A stretch of DNA of 64,000 nt from contig NZ_CP014342.1 in assembly GCF_001618685.1 (NCBI RefSeq), positions 2,418,001 to 2,482,000 on the forward strand, given 5' to 3'. Below the pieces are notes generated by a model. It did not search any database. It was not told where the DNA came from and saw only the letters and a program-made list of their open reading frames with translations. Origin of the DNA: Geobacillus subterraneus (GTDB taxonomy: Bacteria; Bacillota; Bacilli; Bacillales; Anoxybacillaceae). This document shows positions 38,401 to 46,793 of this stretch, in pieces (position 1 is the first letter of the stretch; each line of letters opens with the position of its first letter). The translations under genes were made by a program, and so were the position numbers.

Positions 38401-38685
38401 ATGTACCGCTTCATTTCCTTTCAACCGAATGACCGTCAATAAGTCATAGATTTCTTTCGGGATAATTTGCTCGTACAACAGAACTCTTAGACGTTCTTGC
38501 TGATCCGTTCCCCGCTCTTCCCGAATTTCTTCTAAAGCTAAAATATATTTTGTAATCGTTTCCGCAAATTTTCTCAGCTCACTCATCGCCACGTTTGGAT
38601 TTTGATATACATTTCGTTCCGCTGTTTCCCCAACACGGGCGAGGACTTCCCATTTTCCTTCTAAAAAACGGAAATTGTGCGCCAT
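35440..38685 (-). CDS. hsdR: Type I restriction enzyme motor/nuclease subunit
   Basis: This 1081-residue protein has an N-terminal DUF4145-like helical domain (about 1-130), a PD-(D/E)XK nuclease (GYADYALFV, then IIEAKRA), and an SF2 helicase motor with Walker A MATGTGKTR, DEAHRGY, and VDLLTTGVDVPAV, ending in a C-terminal helical region. It translocates and cuts unmodified DNA with HsdM2S. The open frame extends 8 codons upstream, but GGAGG lies 11 bases before the ATG at 38685 (MAHNF), which is chosen. No inactivating mutation is seen. Confidence 0.94.
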   Translation of the reverse strand: MAHNFRFLEGKWEVLARVGETAERNVYQNPNVAMSELRKFAETITKYILALEEIREERGTDQQERLRVLLYEQIIPKEIYDLLTVIRLKGNEAVHNPTYGEVNEAKALLHMAFRIAVWFMEVYGDWSFQAPEYIEPTPQTSITADEFDQIVQSYEEKLARLETELEKIRKEQLYISSEEKQKRREFSQRAIANFELTEAETRLLIDQQLRDAGWEADSEKLRFSKGVRPEKGRNMAIAEWPLKRGYADYALFVGLELVGIIEAKRASKDIPADIEQAKEYAQLVVRHGNEVIHEPWGDYFVPFLFATNGRPYLKQLEQKSGIWFLDARKSTNHPRPLQGWYTPRGLKKLLEQDIERSEQFLRDEKFDYLKLRPYQVKAIQAVEKALEEKKRSILIAMATGTGKTRMAIGLIYRLLKAKRFNRILFLVDRKALAEQAESAFKESKMESFHTFTEIYSLQSLYDQKPDDETKVHIATVQGMLKRIFYNDRSGDIPPVDQYDCIIVDEAHRGYTLDKEMDEVELQFRDHQDYVSKYRKVLDYFDAVRIGLTATPALHTTEIFGPPVFTYSYREAVVDGYLVDHEPPYQFETVLKKEGITWAKGETVDVYDTVTGTISQEYLEDEVNIDVSQFNTKVITESFNRVIIRELTNYISPDDEGKTLIFAATDDHADLVVRLLKEEFENLYGEVEDNAVMKITGSIKDPSGAIRRFKNEKYPTIVVTVDLLTTGVDVPAVTNLVFLRRVRSRILYEQMLGRATRRCEEIQKDHFKIFDAVGIYESLKPYTSMKPVVTRPNISLTQLVEELEGLEKTEHLHYQKEQLIAKIQRKKRKWSDRQHQDFQVLSGGKTVDEFIDWVKALPPEELLVQLKEYKSMFRYMDENRYRENKQYISTHEDQLIAVKRGYGNAEKPDDYLQSFGEFIRNNMNKIPALMIVCQRPTELTREELKKLLLELDQKGFSEKKLQAAWREAKNEDIAADIIAFIRQQALGDPLISHEERIKNAMKKVYQMKAWPPVQKKWLERIEKQLLQESVLHPDPEKAFEYEPFKSRGGFKQLNQIFDGQLAQIVREINSNLYNYHQKKEQA

Positions 38686-38879
38686 CTTCAATTTTTCCTC
38701 CATACGCATTGGTCGTTTCCCGAATCACTCTAATGCCTGACAAATATTCAGAAGACTATGCAGTTCCATTTTACCATAAAACTTTACAGCATTTCACATT
38801 TCATCATACATTCAGTTTCATTAGGAATAAATTTAGACAAAATAACAAACAACGGCTTTTCCTGTTCAACAAGGATTCC

Positions 38880-39141
38880 CCGAGTTCGACAGTGACGAGG
38901 CAAACAAAATGCCTCTCATCCCTTGATACCAAAGGAACGAGAGGCATTGGGGCATACGTTGGGCGTGTATGTAGGTGCGAGGATGAATGCCTAGAATCTT
39001 CGGAGGAGGCTCCAGCCCTAGGGCCGCAAAGAGTTGCACTTGTTTGGCCGTCAGTTTGGTTCGCTGATCAAGGCCGCCGTTTTTTGAAGAAAAATGTCCA
39101 ATTTCATTTGCCTAAAATGGCCTAAAAACTGTCGAACTCGG
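38880..39141. mobile_element. 262-bp MITE-like IS deletion derivative (repeat copy 2)
   Basis: Terminal inverted repeats CCGAGTTCGACAGT (38880-38893) and ACTGTCGAACTCGG (39128-39141) enclose 218 bp shared with 31014-31231, plus about 30 bp from the other IS end. The transposase core is deleted. Flanks carry ATTC on both sides (38875-38878, 39142-39145), a possible target duplication. It lies 0.2 kb upstream of hsdR and borders the restriction island on the right. Confidence 0.8.
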
Positions 39142-39217
39142 ATTCTTGGCACTTAAATTTCTTGAAAAATTATTCGTTTTTTAAATAAAAAACGTCCTGC
39201 CTTTGCCGCAGAACGTG

Positions 39218-39793
39218 TTAATTCAATTTGCTGTTAATAGACTCAAATATCTCTTTTATTTCTATAACTTTTTTTGGCGGTAAATTTAATTTCTCAGATA
39301 TCTCCTCAACCGTCTTTCCTTCAAGTAATAACTTCACAACAGCTAATGCGTTTTCTGTATTTTTTTTATAACTTTGCTCTAGCCCTGAAATCATAAAGGA
39401 CACCTCCTCTTGATTCGAATTTTCAATGAGGCTTATTATTTCTCCAGACTGTTCTTCTGGGAACCTATTGATTAGTATATGTTTTACCCAATTTTTAAAT
39501 ACCAAGAAATCTTCCCGCGGGATATATTGGAGGACTCGTGAAATGGTGTTTAATCTTTCAAAGATCTCTTCTTCATTCTTGACGGTACGATCAAGATAAA
39601 ATATAGACGATATCAAGTTCTCGTTATTTATTAATTCATCTTTTTCCATTCGATTGATGTCCAATAAGATATATTTGAAATCTAATACTTGTTCACCAAA
39701 GAGTTCACCTTGATGGAAGTAGTCTTTAAACGCTAATGGAGCAGTCCATTTATTTTGGCCATTATACTCTTGAGATGACTTTCTTTCAATCTA
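39218..39793 (-). pseudogene. 5'-truncated Rpn-type recombination-promoting nuclease
   Basis: The remaining ~190 codons match the C-terminal half of Rpn/PD-(D/E)XK transposase-like proteins: WTAPLAFKDYFHQGELFGEQ, then LDINRMEKDEL, and the helical tail LLLEGKTVEEISEKLNLPP. The frame meets a TAG near 39794 and the nuclease core is lost. The break joins directly to a decayed ISLre2-type gene. An ATG at 39646 could give a shorter product, but it lacks the catalytic part. Confidence 0.75.
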
Positions 39794-39798
39794 TTTTT

Positions 39799-40298
39799 TT
39801 ACATCCGCCCACCGTCCCGAAGCGTCGGCAACGCTTGATCAATCGGTGTCCCCGATAACTGTTGAAGATACGGGATGTTCTGACGCATCACATCCGCCAA
39901 CAACCGTCCTGCCTTCCGTTTGGCCTGTTCGATCCGCTTGGGCTTCGTCGGGGTCGAGACTGCCCTCCGGGGCTCTTCCTCCTCCAACTGCCCCTTTCTC
40001 CGCCATATTCCGTCGATTCGGGCCACCATCTCCTTCAGAAACGACTAAAGTCCTTGGTCTTTCCAGCTGCGGCGGGATTTCACCCGGTACGCGAACCGGC
40101 TCATCACGCTCTCGGCGTGGCCCATCGGACGCATGCCGGCCGTCTCCACCCCTTGGCTTCCACCAACAGCACCCGGCCATGCCGTTGGGAAACAGGGTGG
40201 TGCAGCGAGACAGGGGCCGCCAACACGTTTTGAAGAGTTCTCAACAATTGTTCCTCCAGCTCTTTTAATAAAGGCCATTCTGTGGTAAGATGTTTCAT
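39799..40298 (-). pseudogene. Decayed ISLre2/UPF0236-type transposase
   Basis: Reading from the ATG at 40298 the frame gives MKHLTTEWPLLKELEEQLL, the typical N-terminus of UPF0236/ISLre2 transposases. After about 50 codons it jumps to the C-terminal part (GHAESVMSRFAYRVK), which then meets a stop before SFLKEMVARIDGIWRRKG and the final LRDGGRM. Most of the central catalytic region is missing. Confidence 0.78.
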
Positions 40299-40469
40299 GG
40301 ACTCTTTCCCTCCTGTTTTCGGTTGATGTGGACAATCACTATCATAGCAGGGAGAGAGTCCTTTTGCATGAGATCCGCTTTTTCCTACCGCGCTTCGCTT
40401 GGTAGCCCCGACGAGCGTCGCGAACAAAAGTTCGCAACTCTCATCGGGGATCCTTCCTGAACGTTACCC

Positions 40470-40697
40470 ACAAATATTTTACTCACACTTTCGGATGACG
40501 AGATTCAACTGACTGCTGAAGCGGTTGGATATCGTGATTCGTCTCGAACCTTTACGTTGCGCGAGTGGATTCACTTCTTCCTGCTAGCCGCCATGCATCA
40601 ATGGAAAAGCTTTCGCCACGGAGCCGATGTGGGGCCTCTATACGGATGGCCAAGATTCCTTTGGAAATCCGGGATGGCCGCTGCTTTCTTTGTTTGA
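40470..40697 (+). pseudogene. N-terminal fragment of an IS4-type transposase
   Basis: A frame reads LSDDEIQLTAEAVGYRDSS, then LREWIHFFLLAAMHQWKSF and RHGADVG, and stops at 40695-40697 after unrelated residues. This resembles the start of an IS4-family transposase, with the catalytic part missing. Confidence 0.6.
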
Positions 40698-40807
40698 GTA
40701 TGCCTAAATTTATGGAAGGCGCGTGTATAATTTTGGATAATCAACACTCGTGAAAGTAAGGAATTTTTGGTTCCACCTATACAGTTTCAATTATATTTTT
40801 AGCACTA

Positions 40808-41395
40808 TTATTTACATATTATATCTTCGTTTAGTCCGTTATAAGAAACAACTTCCCAAACAGGCTCTTGTTTTTCTGCAACAAAATAGCCATTCAATTC
40901 AACGACTCGCCCTTTTGCCCATGGAGATTTCTCTATGTCTACCCAAGAAAATGTTGAATTTATTTCATATTCAACTTCATGGATAAACGCTAAATAATAG
41001 AGAGCATTTATTTTATATTCTTCAATACTCCTCCGCACTTTTTCAATGTCACTTAGAAATGGTTTGTCTGACAAATCATATTTATATTTCATTTCAACCA
41101 CTGCAATGATTTCGTCTATGTCGTTTTTCAAATGGCCATTTCCCCCCGGATTTTCATTCAGTTTGACAACAACCAAATCTGCACGCAAACCTACATAATA
41201 AAATTCTGTATATATCCTTAAATGATTATTCAATAAGTAATGATCACCCAATCGCCTTCTCAAGTGATAATAAAAAGCATTTTTCAATGAATCCTCCTTC
41301 AGCAAACTATACTGCAAATAATCTTTTTTGATATCTTCCAACCAAACCTTTTTTATAGCACTATCGACCTCTTTGTAAATTTTTTCGCTAAACAT
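40808..41395 (-). CDS. Uncharacterised PD-(D/E)XK-like nuclease-fold protein
   Basis: This intact 195-residue protein has a motif order that fits the PD-(D/E)XK fold: an N-terminal helix, RADLVVVKLN (Asp), and IIAVVEMKYKYD (Glu-x-Lys). GGTGAGG precedes the ATG. It is AT-rich compared with core genes and is surrounded only by broken transposases, so it was probably imported. It could be a defence nuclease or a remnant of one; no partner gene remains beside it. Confidence 0.6.
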   Translation of the reverse strand: MFSEKIYKEVDSAIKKVWLEDIKKDYLQYSLLKEDSLKNAFYYHLRRRLGDHYLLNNHLRIYTEFYYVGLRADLVVVKLNENPGGNGHLKNDIDEIIAVVEMKYKYDLSDKPFLSDIEKVRRSIEEYKINALYYLAFIHEVEYEINSTFSWVDIEKSPWAKGRVVELNGYFVAEKQEPVWEVVSYNGLNEDIICK

Positions 41396-41445
41396 AGCCT
41401 CACCCAGATCATCAAAAAATTTAAGTTTGCAGTAAAAGCAACTCT

Positions 41446-42821
41446 TTACTGTAGATGAGCAAATTTGCTAACATAAATTGACAACTAAACAAAAAAAGGA
41501 GACATGAACCCGATTCCTTGGTTAGAATAGATGTGCCACCAACTACCCACAAGGAGGTTCATGTCTCATGAATAGATTAGCACATCATCAAGGAATCCAC
41601 AAGTTTTTCATGACGCTGGGATTGGCGCTTTATTTCTCGAAGCCGGTCATCAAGCATCTGGTTCATCTTGTCGACGCCTTGACGACCAAGGGATGTTCGG
41701 GGACATTGACGGATGTCGGGTACTGGAGTTTTCACCCGAATCATCGAACCACGCTCAGCCATTTTTTCACGAAAAGCCCTTGGAACGAGGAAAAACTGCT
41801 TGAGAAGCTTCAAGAATGGATCCTTCGCTAGATCGAACGCCTGGCCAAACGGGAGAATCAACCCCTTTTTGTTTCGATTGATGATACCATTTGCCAAAAA
41901 ACGAAGCCTTCGTCACGGGCTGCCCACGCCATTCAAGGGTGTGATTGGCATTTCTCTCACAGCGATCATCAATTGGTCTGGGGGCATTCGCTTGTTTGGC
42001 TGATGGTGCACACCTTCACGCAAGCGTTTCCGTTCGCCTTTCGTCTGTATGACAAGACGGCGGGAAGAAGCAAAATCGACCTGGCGATCGAGATGCTTTC
42101 CTCGCTCAAGGGGAAGCGGGCTCAGCCGGTGTATGTGCTCGTGGATTCATGGTATCCGTCCCAAGCGCTCATCGAAGCCTGTCTGAAACAAGGATTCCAT
42201 GTCATCGCCATGCTCAAGACGAACCGAATTCTCTATCCGAAAGGCATCGGCCGTCCAAGCGAAGGAGTTCGCCCGCTATATCGAACCAAACGACACCCGC
42301 CTCGTCACGGTGGGGAAGGAGCGTTACCGCGTGTATCGCTGTGAGGGATCGATCCATGGCCTCGATGACGCGGTGGTGCGGCTGGCTTGGAAGGCGGATC
42401 AACCGATGACGCCGGATCATCTCCATGTCATATTGAGCACCGACCGGGAGCTGAGTGACGAAGACATCTTGCGTTACTATGCCCAGCGCTGGACGATCGA
42501 ATGCTTTTTCCGGCAGGCCAAAGACCAGCTGAAGCTCGATGGGTACCGTGTTCGCCACGTTCGGGCGGTGAAAAGGTATTGGGCAGTGGTGCTATTCGCC
42601 TGCGTATACAGCATCGCGGAATCCCAACAAGACATCTCTTTCGGACTGGAGCTTCTTCGGTCTCGGAAAGGGCACAGCGTCGTCGAGTTCATCTATGACG
42701 CCGCAAAGCAAGATATTCCCATTGATGTGATCAAAAAACAGCTCCATGTTGCCTAAGGGGTCCCCTGTTTGTCTCTTAGGGTATGGAAATTACTGTAATG
42801 AAAAATGCTCATCTACAGTAA
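41446..42821 (+). mobile_element. Inactivated IS701/IS4-like insertion sequence
   Basis: Terminal inverted repeats TTACTGTAGATGAGCA (41446-41461) and TGCTCATCTACAGTAA (42806-42821) flank a single broken transposase gene. No target duplication is obvious. Confidence 0.85.
41568..42756 (+). pseudogene. IS701/IS4-like transposase with stop and frameshift
   Basis: The gene starts MNRLAHHQGIHKFFM after AAGGAGG. It is interrupted by a TAG at 41829-41831 (after KLQEWILR) and by a frameshift near 42240-42255 (after NRILYPKGI). Joined, the parts contain the DDE landmarks SIDDTICQKT, VDSWYPSQAL and the Tyr-rich WTIECFFRQAKDQLKLDGYR, ending KKQLHVA. The element cannot make its own active transposase. 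Confidence 0.9.
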
Positions 42822-42907
42822 TTGAGTAAAAAAATGGGAGGTTATTATTAAAATCCATACAAATTTATGTTAAAATTTAGATAAAGGATAAAGGGAGGGT
42901 GAAAAAA

Positions 42908-43143
42908 GTGAATTTTTTTGGGCAGGATTATTATTTTGGTTGTTAATCGGTGTTTCGATTTTCTTTCTCATTTGGGGATTGATTAAAAAAAGGGCAATTC
43001 ATTTTGTACTTAGTGCTTTACTATTTTCACCTATTGCTTATTATTTCAGTGGAGCAGAGAATGCTTTTAAGTTAATTATGTTTTATCCTATAGTTCCACT
43101 ATTGCTGGCGGTATTTTTCGTACCAAAAAAAAACGTTAAGTAA
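42908..43143 (+). pseudogene. Small membrane protein, probably frameshifted at a T7 run
   Basis: A GTG at 42908 follows GGGAGGG but reads out of frame after seven T (42913-42919). With eight T it would read MNFFWAGLLFWLLIGVS and continue into the open frame ending PKKNVK (42940-43143), giving a two-helix membrane protein of about 78 residues. As written, only the downstream part is open. This may be a true mutation or a base-calling error. The IS982 element begins at the stop codon. Confidence 0.55.
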
Positions 43144-44148
43144 ACCCGTGGTGCTAGTTGAGCGTCAGCGCTCAACCAGCCCTAGTGTGACCAAGGAATA
43201 AGCCAACAAGATGCCATCGAGTGCCACTTCAAACCCGGCCATGGAATTCGCTCGAATGTCGGTGATCCGGTATTGGTCTACGAGAATCGAAAACACCGTC
43301 TCGATGACTTTGCGTTTTTTCCTGATCCATTCTTCCCATGCCTTGGATGGGCCGTGCTTTTGATTGTGTCGAGACGGTGTCCAGAACGCGGCTTGGTGTT
43401 CTTCGTACAGCTTTTCTCGAAGAGCGTGGCTGATGTACCCTTTGTCCCCAAAGTTGTAGGGATGAGGGATTTGAGTCATCACCGTTTCAGCGGCTTTGAC
43501 GTCGTGGCAGGACGCTTCCGTCACGACATAGCCCATGGCCAGCCCTTGATTGGTCACTTGAAGATGCAGCTTGAAACCGTAGTACCATTGCTTTTTGGAA
43601 GCACAATACCCCATATCCGCGATCCCTCGAAATCGCTTGACGCGCTGCATTCTTGCGGGATGGCACAACGGAAGAGGCAAGCTGTCGACGACCGCATAAG
43701 CATGGTGTTGGCCACGTTTCGCCAGCTCATGACGAATCCATTTGATGGCGAAACCAAGCGCTCGGCAGCGGCGGTTGTATCGGGAGCGTTCAAGAAACGA
43801 GCCGTTTGTGAACAAATTTCCCGTGACAAAACGATGCCAGGCTCGTTCGGAAGAAAAGCCCAGCAGCTTCCCCAAAAGGTGAACCGCCATGACCACTTCG
43901 TCTTCTTGCTTGACCAAGTGACGGTTGCGGCGATGAAGATCCATTTGAATCAACGACAGTTGGGCAGAAACAAAACAGAAAATAGCGGCATATTGTTTTT
44001 GAAGTTTGGCTGGATCTGTAGTAAAATGAAAGTGCTCTTGCATGGGGGATCTCTCCTTTCGAATGTTGGGTGACACTTTCATTCTACTGGAGATCCGCCA
44101 GCAAGGGCTATTTTTATGCTTGTCTGAGTTTTATCTAGCACCACGGGT
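43144..44148 (-). mobile_element. IS982-family insertion sequence
   Basis: Perfect terminal inverted repeats ACCCGTGGTGCTAG (43144-43157) and CTAGCACCACGGGT (44135-44148) enclose one transposase gene. Left and right flanks belong to unrelated genes and show no target duplication, so a deletion accompanied or followed the insertion. Confidence 0.9.
43165..44043 (-). CDS. IS982-family transposase
   Basis: This intact 292-residue transposase has the IS982 DDE motifs: AVVDSLPLPLCHPARM (Asp), NFGDKGYIS (Asp), and KRKVIETVFSILVDQY (Glu). ATG at 44043 follows GGAGAG. It is apparently functional. Confidence 0.9.
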   Translation of the reverse strand: MQEHFHFTTDPAKLQKQYAAIFCFVSAQLSLIQMDLHRRNRHLVKQEDEVVMAVHLLGKLLGFSSERAWHRFVTGNLFTNGSFLERSRYNRRCRALGFAIKWIRHELAKRGQHHAYAVVDSLPLPLCHPARMQRVKRFRGIADMGYCASKKQWYYGFKLHLQVTNQGLAMGYVVTEASCHDVKAAETVMTQIPHPYNFGDKGYISHALREKLYEEHQAAFWTPSRHNQKHGPSKAWEEWIRKKRKVIETVFSILVDQYRITDIRANSMAGFEVALDGILLAYSLVTLGLVER

Positions 44149-44266
44149 ATATATTTATTTTAATGACCCATTGACAGGTACGAAAAATAAAAAAGCACCT
44201 AAGTCTGAATTTATTCAAGCTTGGATACAAATGGGCAAACAAGCTATTACCTATAACCGCAATTAA
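44149..44266 (+). pseudogene. 3' fragment of a second C39-like peptidase gene
   Basis: The 39 codons ([10 protein letters not shown]... to AITYNRN and TAA) match the end of the peptidase at 7769-8659. The rest was removed at the IS982 junction. It shows that the duplicated copper region once included this gene. Confidence 0.9.
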
Positions 44267-44428
44267 CCGGTTATAGGTAGTGGCTTATCTTTTTTATGTC
44301 AAACAATAATTTAATCTTCGAACTACTTCGTGTGAAAAAAAATATAATTTTTCTCCATAAATTTTGCACATTTATTTTTTATGATGACGTTACTATGACT
44401 TACATCACAAGTTTATGGAGGGAAAGCG

Positions 44429-46003
44429 ATGAAGAAATTATTGTTAGGAACTGTTTTGGCAGGAGTTGTTGCGATTGGTGCAGCTTGCTCAAATAATTCT
44501 TCGATGCAAGGACACGACATGTCCAACATGAATATGAAGGAAGAAAACACCGCACAGGACTCCAGTAAGAAACTGCCTTTGGCAACAAACACAGAAGTTT
44601 TATCCGGTAAAGAGATTAATCTTACTGCTAAGGAAGCATTATTACAAATAAATGATCAAGTCAAACTTCCGGTCTACACGTACAATGGATCGGTACCCGG
44701 TGCGCAAATCCGCGTAAAGCAAGGGGATAATGTGAAAATTGTTTTAAAAAATGAATTGCCAGAACCGATCACGATTCACTGGCACGGCTACCCTGTTCCA
44801 AATAACCAAGATGGAGTACCGGGTGTCACGATGGACGCCATTAAACCGGGTGAAACGTTTACGTATGAATTTACAGCAACCGTGCCGGGAACGTATTGGT
44901 ATCATTCCCATCAAAAAAGCGCCGAGCAAGTGGACAAGGGATTATACGGTACATTAATCGTAGAACCGAAAAATGAAGAAAAAGTCGATCGAGATTATAC
45001 ACTTGTGTTAGATGAATGGATGAGCAATCCGGATGAAGGAAATATGGATATGAGTGGAATGGATCATAGTAATATGAATAATGGAAATAGCTCTGATAAT
45101 CAACAAATGGATATGAGCAGCATGGGCCATGATATGAGTATGTATGATATTTTCACGATTAACGGGAAAAGCGGTTCCGCTGTCCAACCTTTAAAAGTGA
45201 AGAAAGGCGAAAAGGTGCGGCTTCGTCTGATCAACGCAGGATACATGGCCCACAAACTTCACCTGCATGGTCATGAGTTTAAAATTGTCGCAACTGACGG
45301 GCAGCCGTTAAAAGATCCGCAACCAATCAAAGATGAACTTTTAAGTATTGCTCCGGGTGAACGTTATGATATTGAATTTATCGCGAATAACCCGGGTGAA
45401 TGGTTATTAGAATGTCATGGTGATATGGAAGGTACCGATGGCATGAAAGTGAAAATTCAATACGAAGACCAGACAAACAATACGGATAAAGAAAATGCAA
45501 AAGAAAACCTCCCTGTTGTGGATATAACAACATACGGAAAATATGAAGTAGGTCAATTTACACTAGACCAAAAATATGATGTAGAGTACACAATGGATTT
45601 AGGAACAGCCATGGGCAAAGATGGCATGGTCTACACGATTAATGGGAAAACGTATCCTGACACAGCGCCTATTAATGTGAAGACAGGAGATTTAGTAAAA
45701 GTCAGAATTGTGAACAATTCACCAAAAGATGTACATCCGATGCATTTACACGGCCATTTCTTCCAAGTATTAAGCAAAAACGGCAAGCCGGTCACAGGCT
45801 CTCCATTGATAAAGGATTCCTTAAATGTAAACCCTGGTGAAGAATATGTCGTCGCGTTTAAAGCGGATAATCCGGGAAATTGGATGTTCCATTGCCATGA
45901 CTTGCACCATGCTTCAGCCGGAATGGTCACAGAAGTAAAATATACCGATTACAAATCGGACTATACCCCAGATCCGAATGACACAACGAATAAAGGTGAA
46001 TAA
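44429..46003 (+). CDS. Copper-resistance multicopper oxidase lipoprotein, copy 2
   Basis: This 524-residue paralogue of 8789-10366 has the same lipoprotein signal (GAACSN), HWHG, WYHSH, Met-rich loop, HPMHLHGH and HCHDLHH copper sites. The first ~115 residues differ at many positions (MKEENTAQDSSKK, LQINDQVKL, VKIVLKN), but from HWHG onward the protein is identical to copy 1 and the DNA nearly so. GGAGGGAAAGCG precedes the ATG. Presumed role is Cu(I) oxidation on the outer membrane face. Confidence 0.92.
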   Translation: MKKLLLGTVLAGVVAIGAACSNNSSMQGHDMSNMNMKEENTAQDSSKKLPLATNTEVLSGKEINLTAKEALLQINDQVKLPVYTYNGSVPGAQIRVKQGDNVKIVLKNELPEPITIHWHGYPVPNNQDGVPGVTMDAIKPGETFTYEFTATVPGTYWYHSHQKSAEQVDKGLYGTLIVEPKNEEKVDRDYTLVLDEWMSNPDEGNMDMSGMDHSNMNNGNSSDNQQMDMSSMGHDMSMYDIFTINGKSGSAVQPLKVKKGEKVRLRLINAGYMAHKLHLHGHEFKIVATDGQPLKDPQPIKDELLSIAPGERYDIEFIANNPGEWLLECHGDMEGTDGMKVKIQYEDQTNNTDKENAKENLPVVDITTYGKYEVGQFTLDQKYDVEYTMDLGTAMGKDGMVYTINGKTYPDTAPINVKTGDLVKVRIVNNSPKDVHPMHLHGHFFQVLSKNGKPVTGSPLIKDSLNVNPGEEYVVAFKADNPGNWMFHCHDLHHASAGMVTEVKYTDYKSDYTPDPNDTTNKGE

Positions 46004-46023
46004 CAGCTTATCGTAGTAAATAA

Positions 46024-46081
46024 AAGAGGCTGATTTCAAAAGGTCGATTTAGCAACCTTTTGAGACAGCCTCTTATTTTTT
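46024..46081 (+). terminator. Terminator after multicopper oxidase copy 2
   Basis: Same long AAGAGGCTG/CAGCCTCTT hairpin with T6 as at 10387-10446. The sequences of the two copies diverge immediately after it. Confidence 0.88.
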
Positions 46082-46163
46082 GTCCTTGGTTCGTATTTCC
46101 AGTATATTATTTTTTAGTTAGAAAAAAATAAAAATGAATTTAAATCAAAAGGAGTGATTATAT

Positions 46164-46511
46164 ATGACAACGGTTATTGATTCATCATTTCAACAATTTC
46201 AAACGTGTATTGATGCTTGTAACAAATGTGTGCAAGCATGTGAAGAATGTCTGACTTCATGTTTAAAAGCAGCTGACGTACAGGCTAGAACACATTGTAT
46301 CAACATTTTAAGGGATTGTGCAGATATTTGTGCCATGGCGGCTCAATGGATGTCTCGCGGAAGCATGTATGCGAAGGAGTTTTGCCAACTTTGCGCGACA
46401 ATTTGCGATGCTTGTGCCGCTGAATGTGCAAAATTCCAAGATACACACTGTCAGGAATGTGCCAATTTATGCCGTCAGTGTGCTGAAGAATGCCGTAAAA
46501 TGTCATCATAA
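46164..46511 (+). CDS. csp3: Cys-rich four-helix copper storage protein, copy 2
   Basis: This 115-residue Csp3-like protein differs from copy 1 only around residues 21-23 (CNKCVQAC instead of CNQCMQAC). It has 19 cysteines and no signal peptide. It shares ribosome site and flanks with copy 1. Confidence 0.9.
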   Translation: MTTVIDSSFQQFQTCIDACNKCVQACEECLTSCLKAADVQARTHCINILRDCADICAMAAQWMSRGSMYAKEFCQLCATICDACAAECAKFQDTHCQECANLCRQCAEECRKMSS

Positions 46512-46519
46512 TACTATTT

Positions 46520-46557
46520 GAGGGTGTCTCAAAAGTGATCACTTTTGAGACACCCTC
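46520..46557. terminator. Bidirectional terminator between csp3 and copZ, copy 2
   Basis: The 38-bp perfect palindrome is identical to that at 10877-10914. Confidence 0.9.
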
Positions 46558-46568
46558 TCTCTTTCATG

Positions 46569-46775
46569 TTACTTCACATTATATCCTTGCTCTTCAATCG
46601 CTTCTTTCAGTTTTTCTACGCTGACCTTTGTTTCATCATACTCCACATCGACTGTACCTTCTTGCAAATGTACTTCGACGCGGCTGACGCCATCCAACGC
46701 TTGAAGTGCATTTGTCACCGCCGCTTTGCAATGTCCGCATGTCATTCCTTGTACTTGTAATGTAATCGTCATCAT
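46569..46775 (-). CDS. copZ: Copper chaperone CopZ, copy 2
   Basis: 68-residue HMA protein with GMTCGHC, identical in protein sequence to copy 1 although several synonymous bases differ. This argues for purifying selection on both copies, or recent conversion of part of the gene. Confidence 0.95.
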   Translation of the reverse strand: MMTITLQVQGMTCGHCKAAVTNALQALDGVSRVEVHLQEGTVDVEYDETKVSVEKLKEAIEEQGYNVK

Positions 46776-46793
46776 CTATTCCTCCTTAAATGT

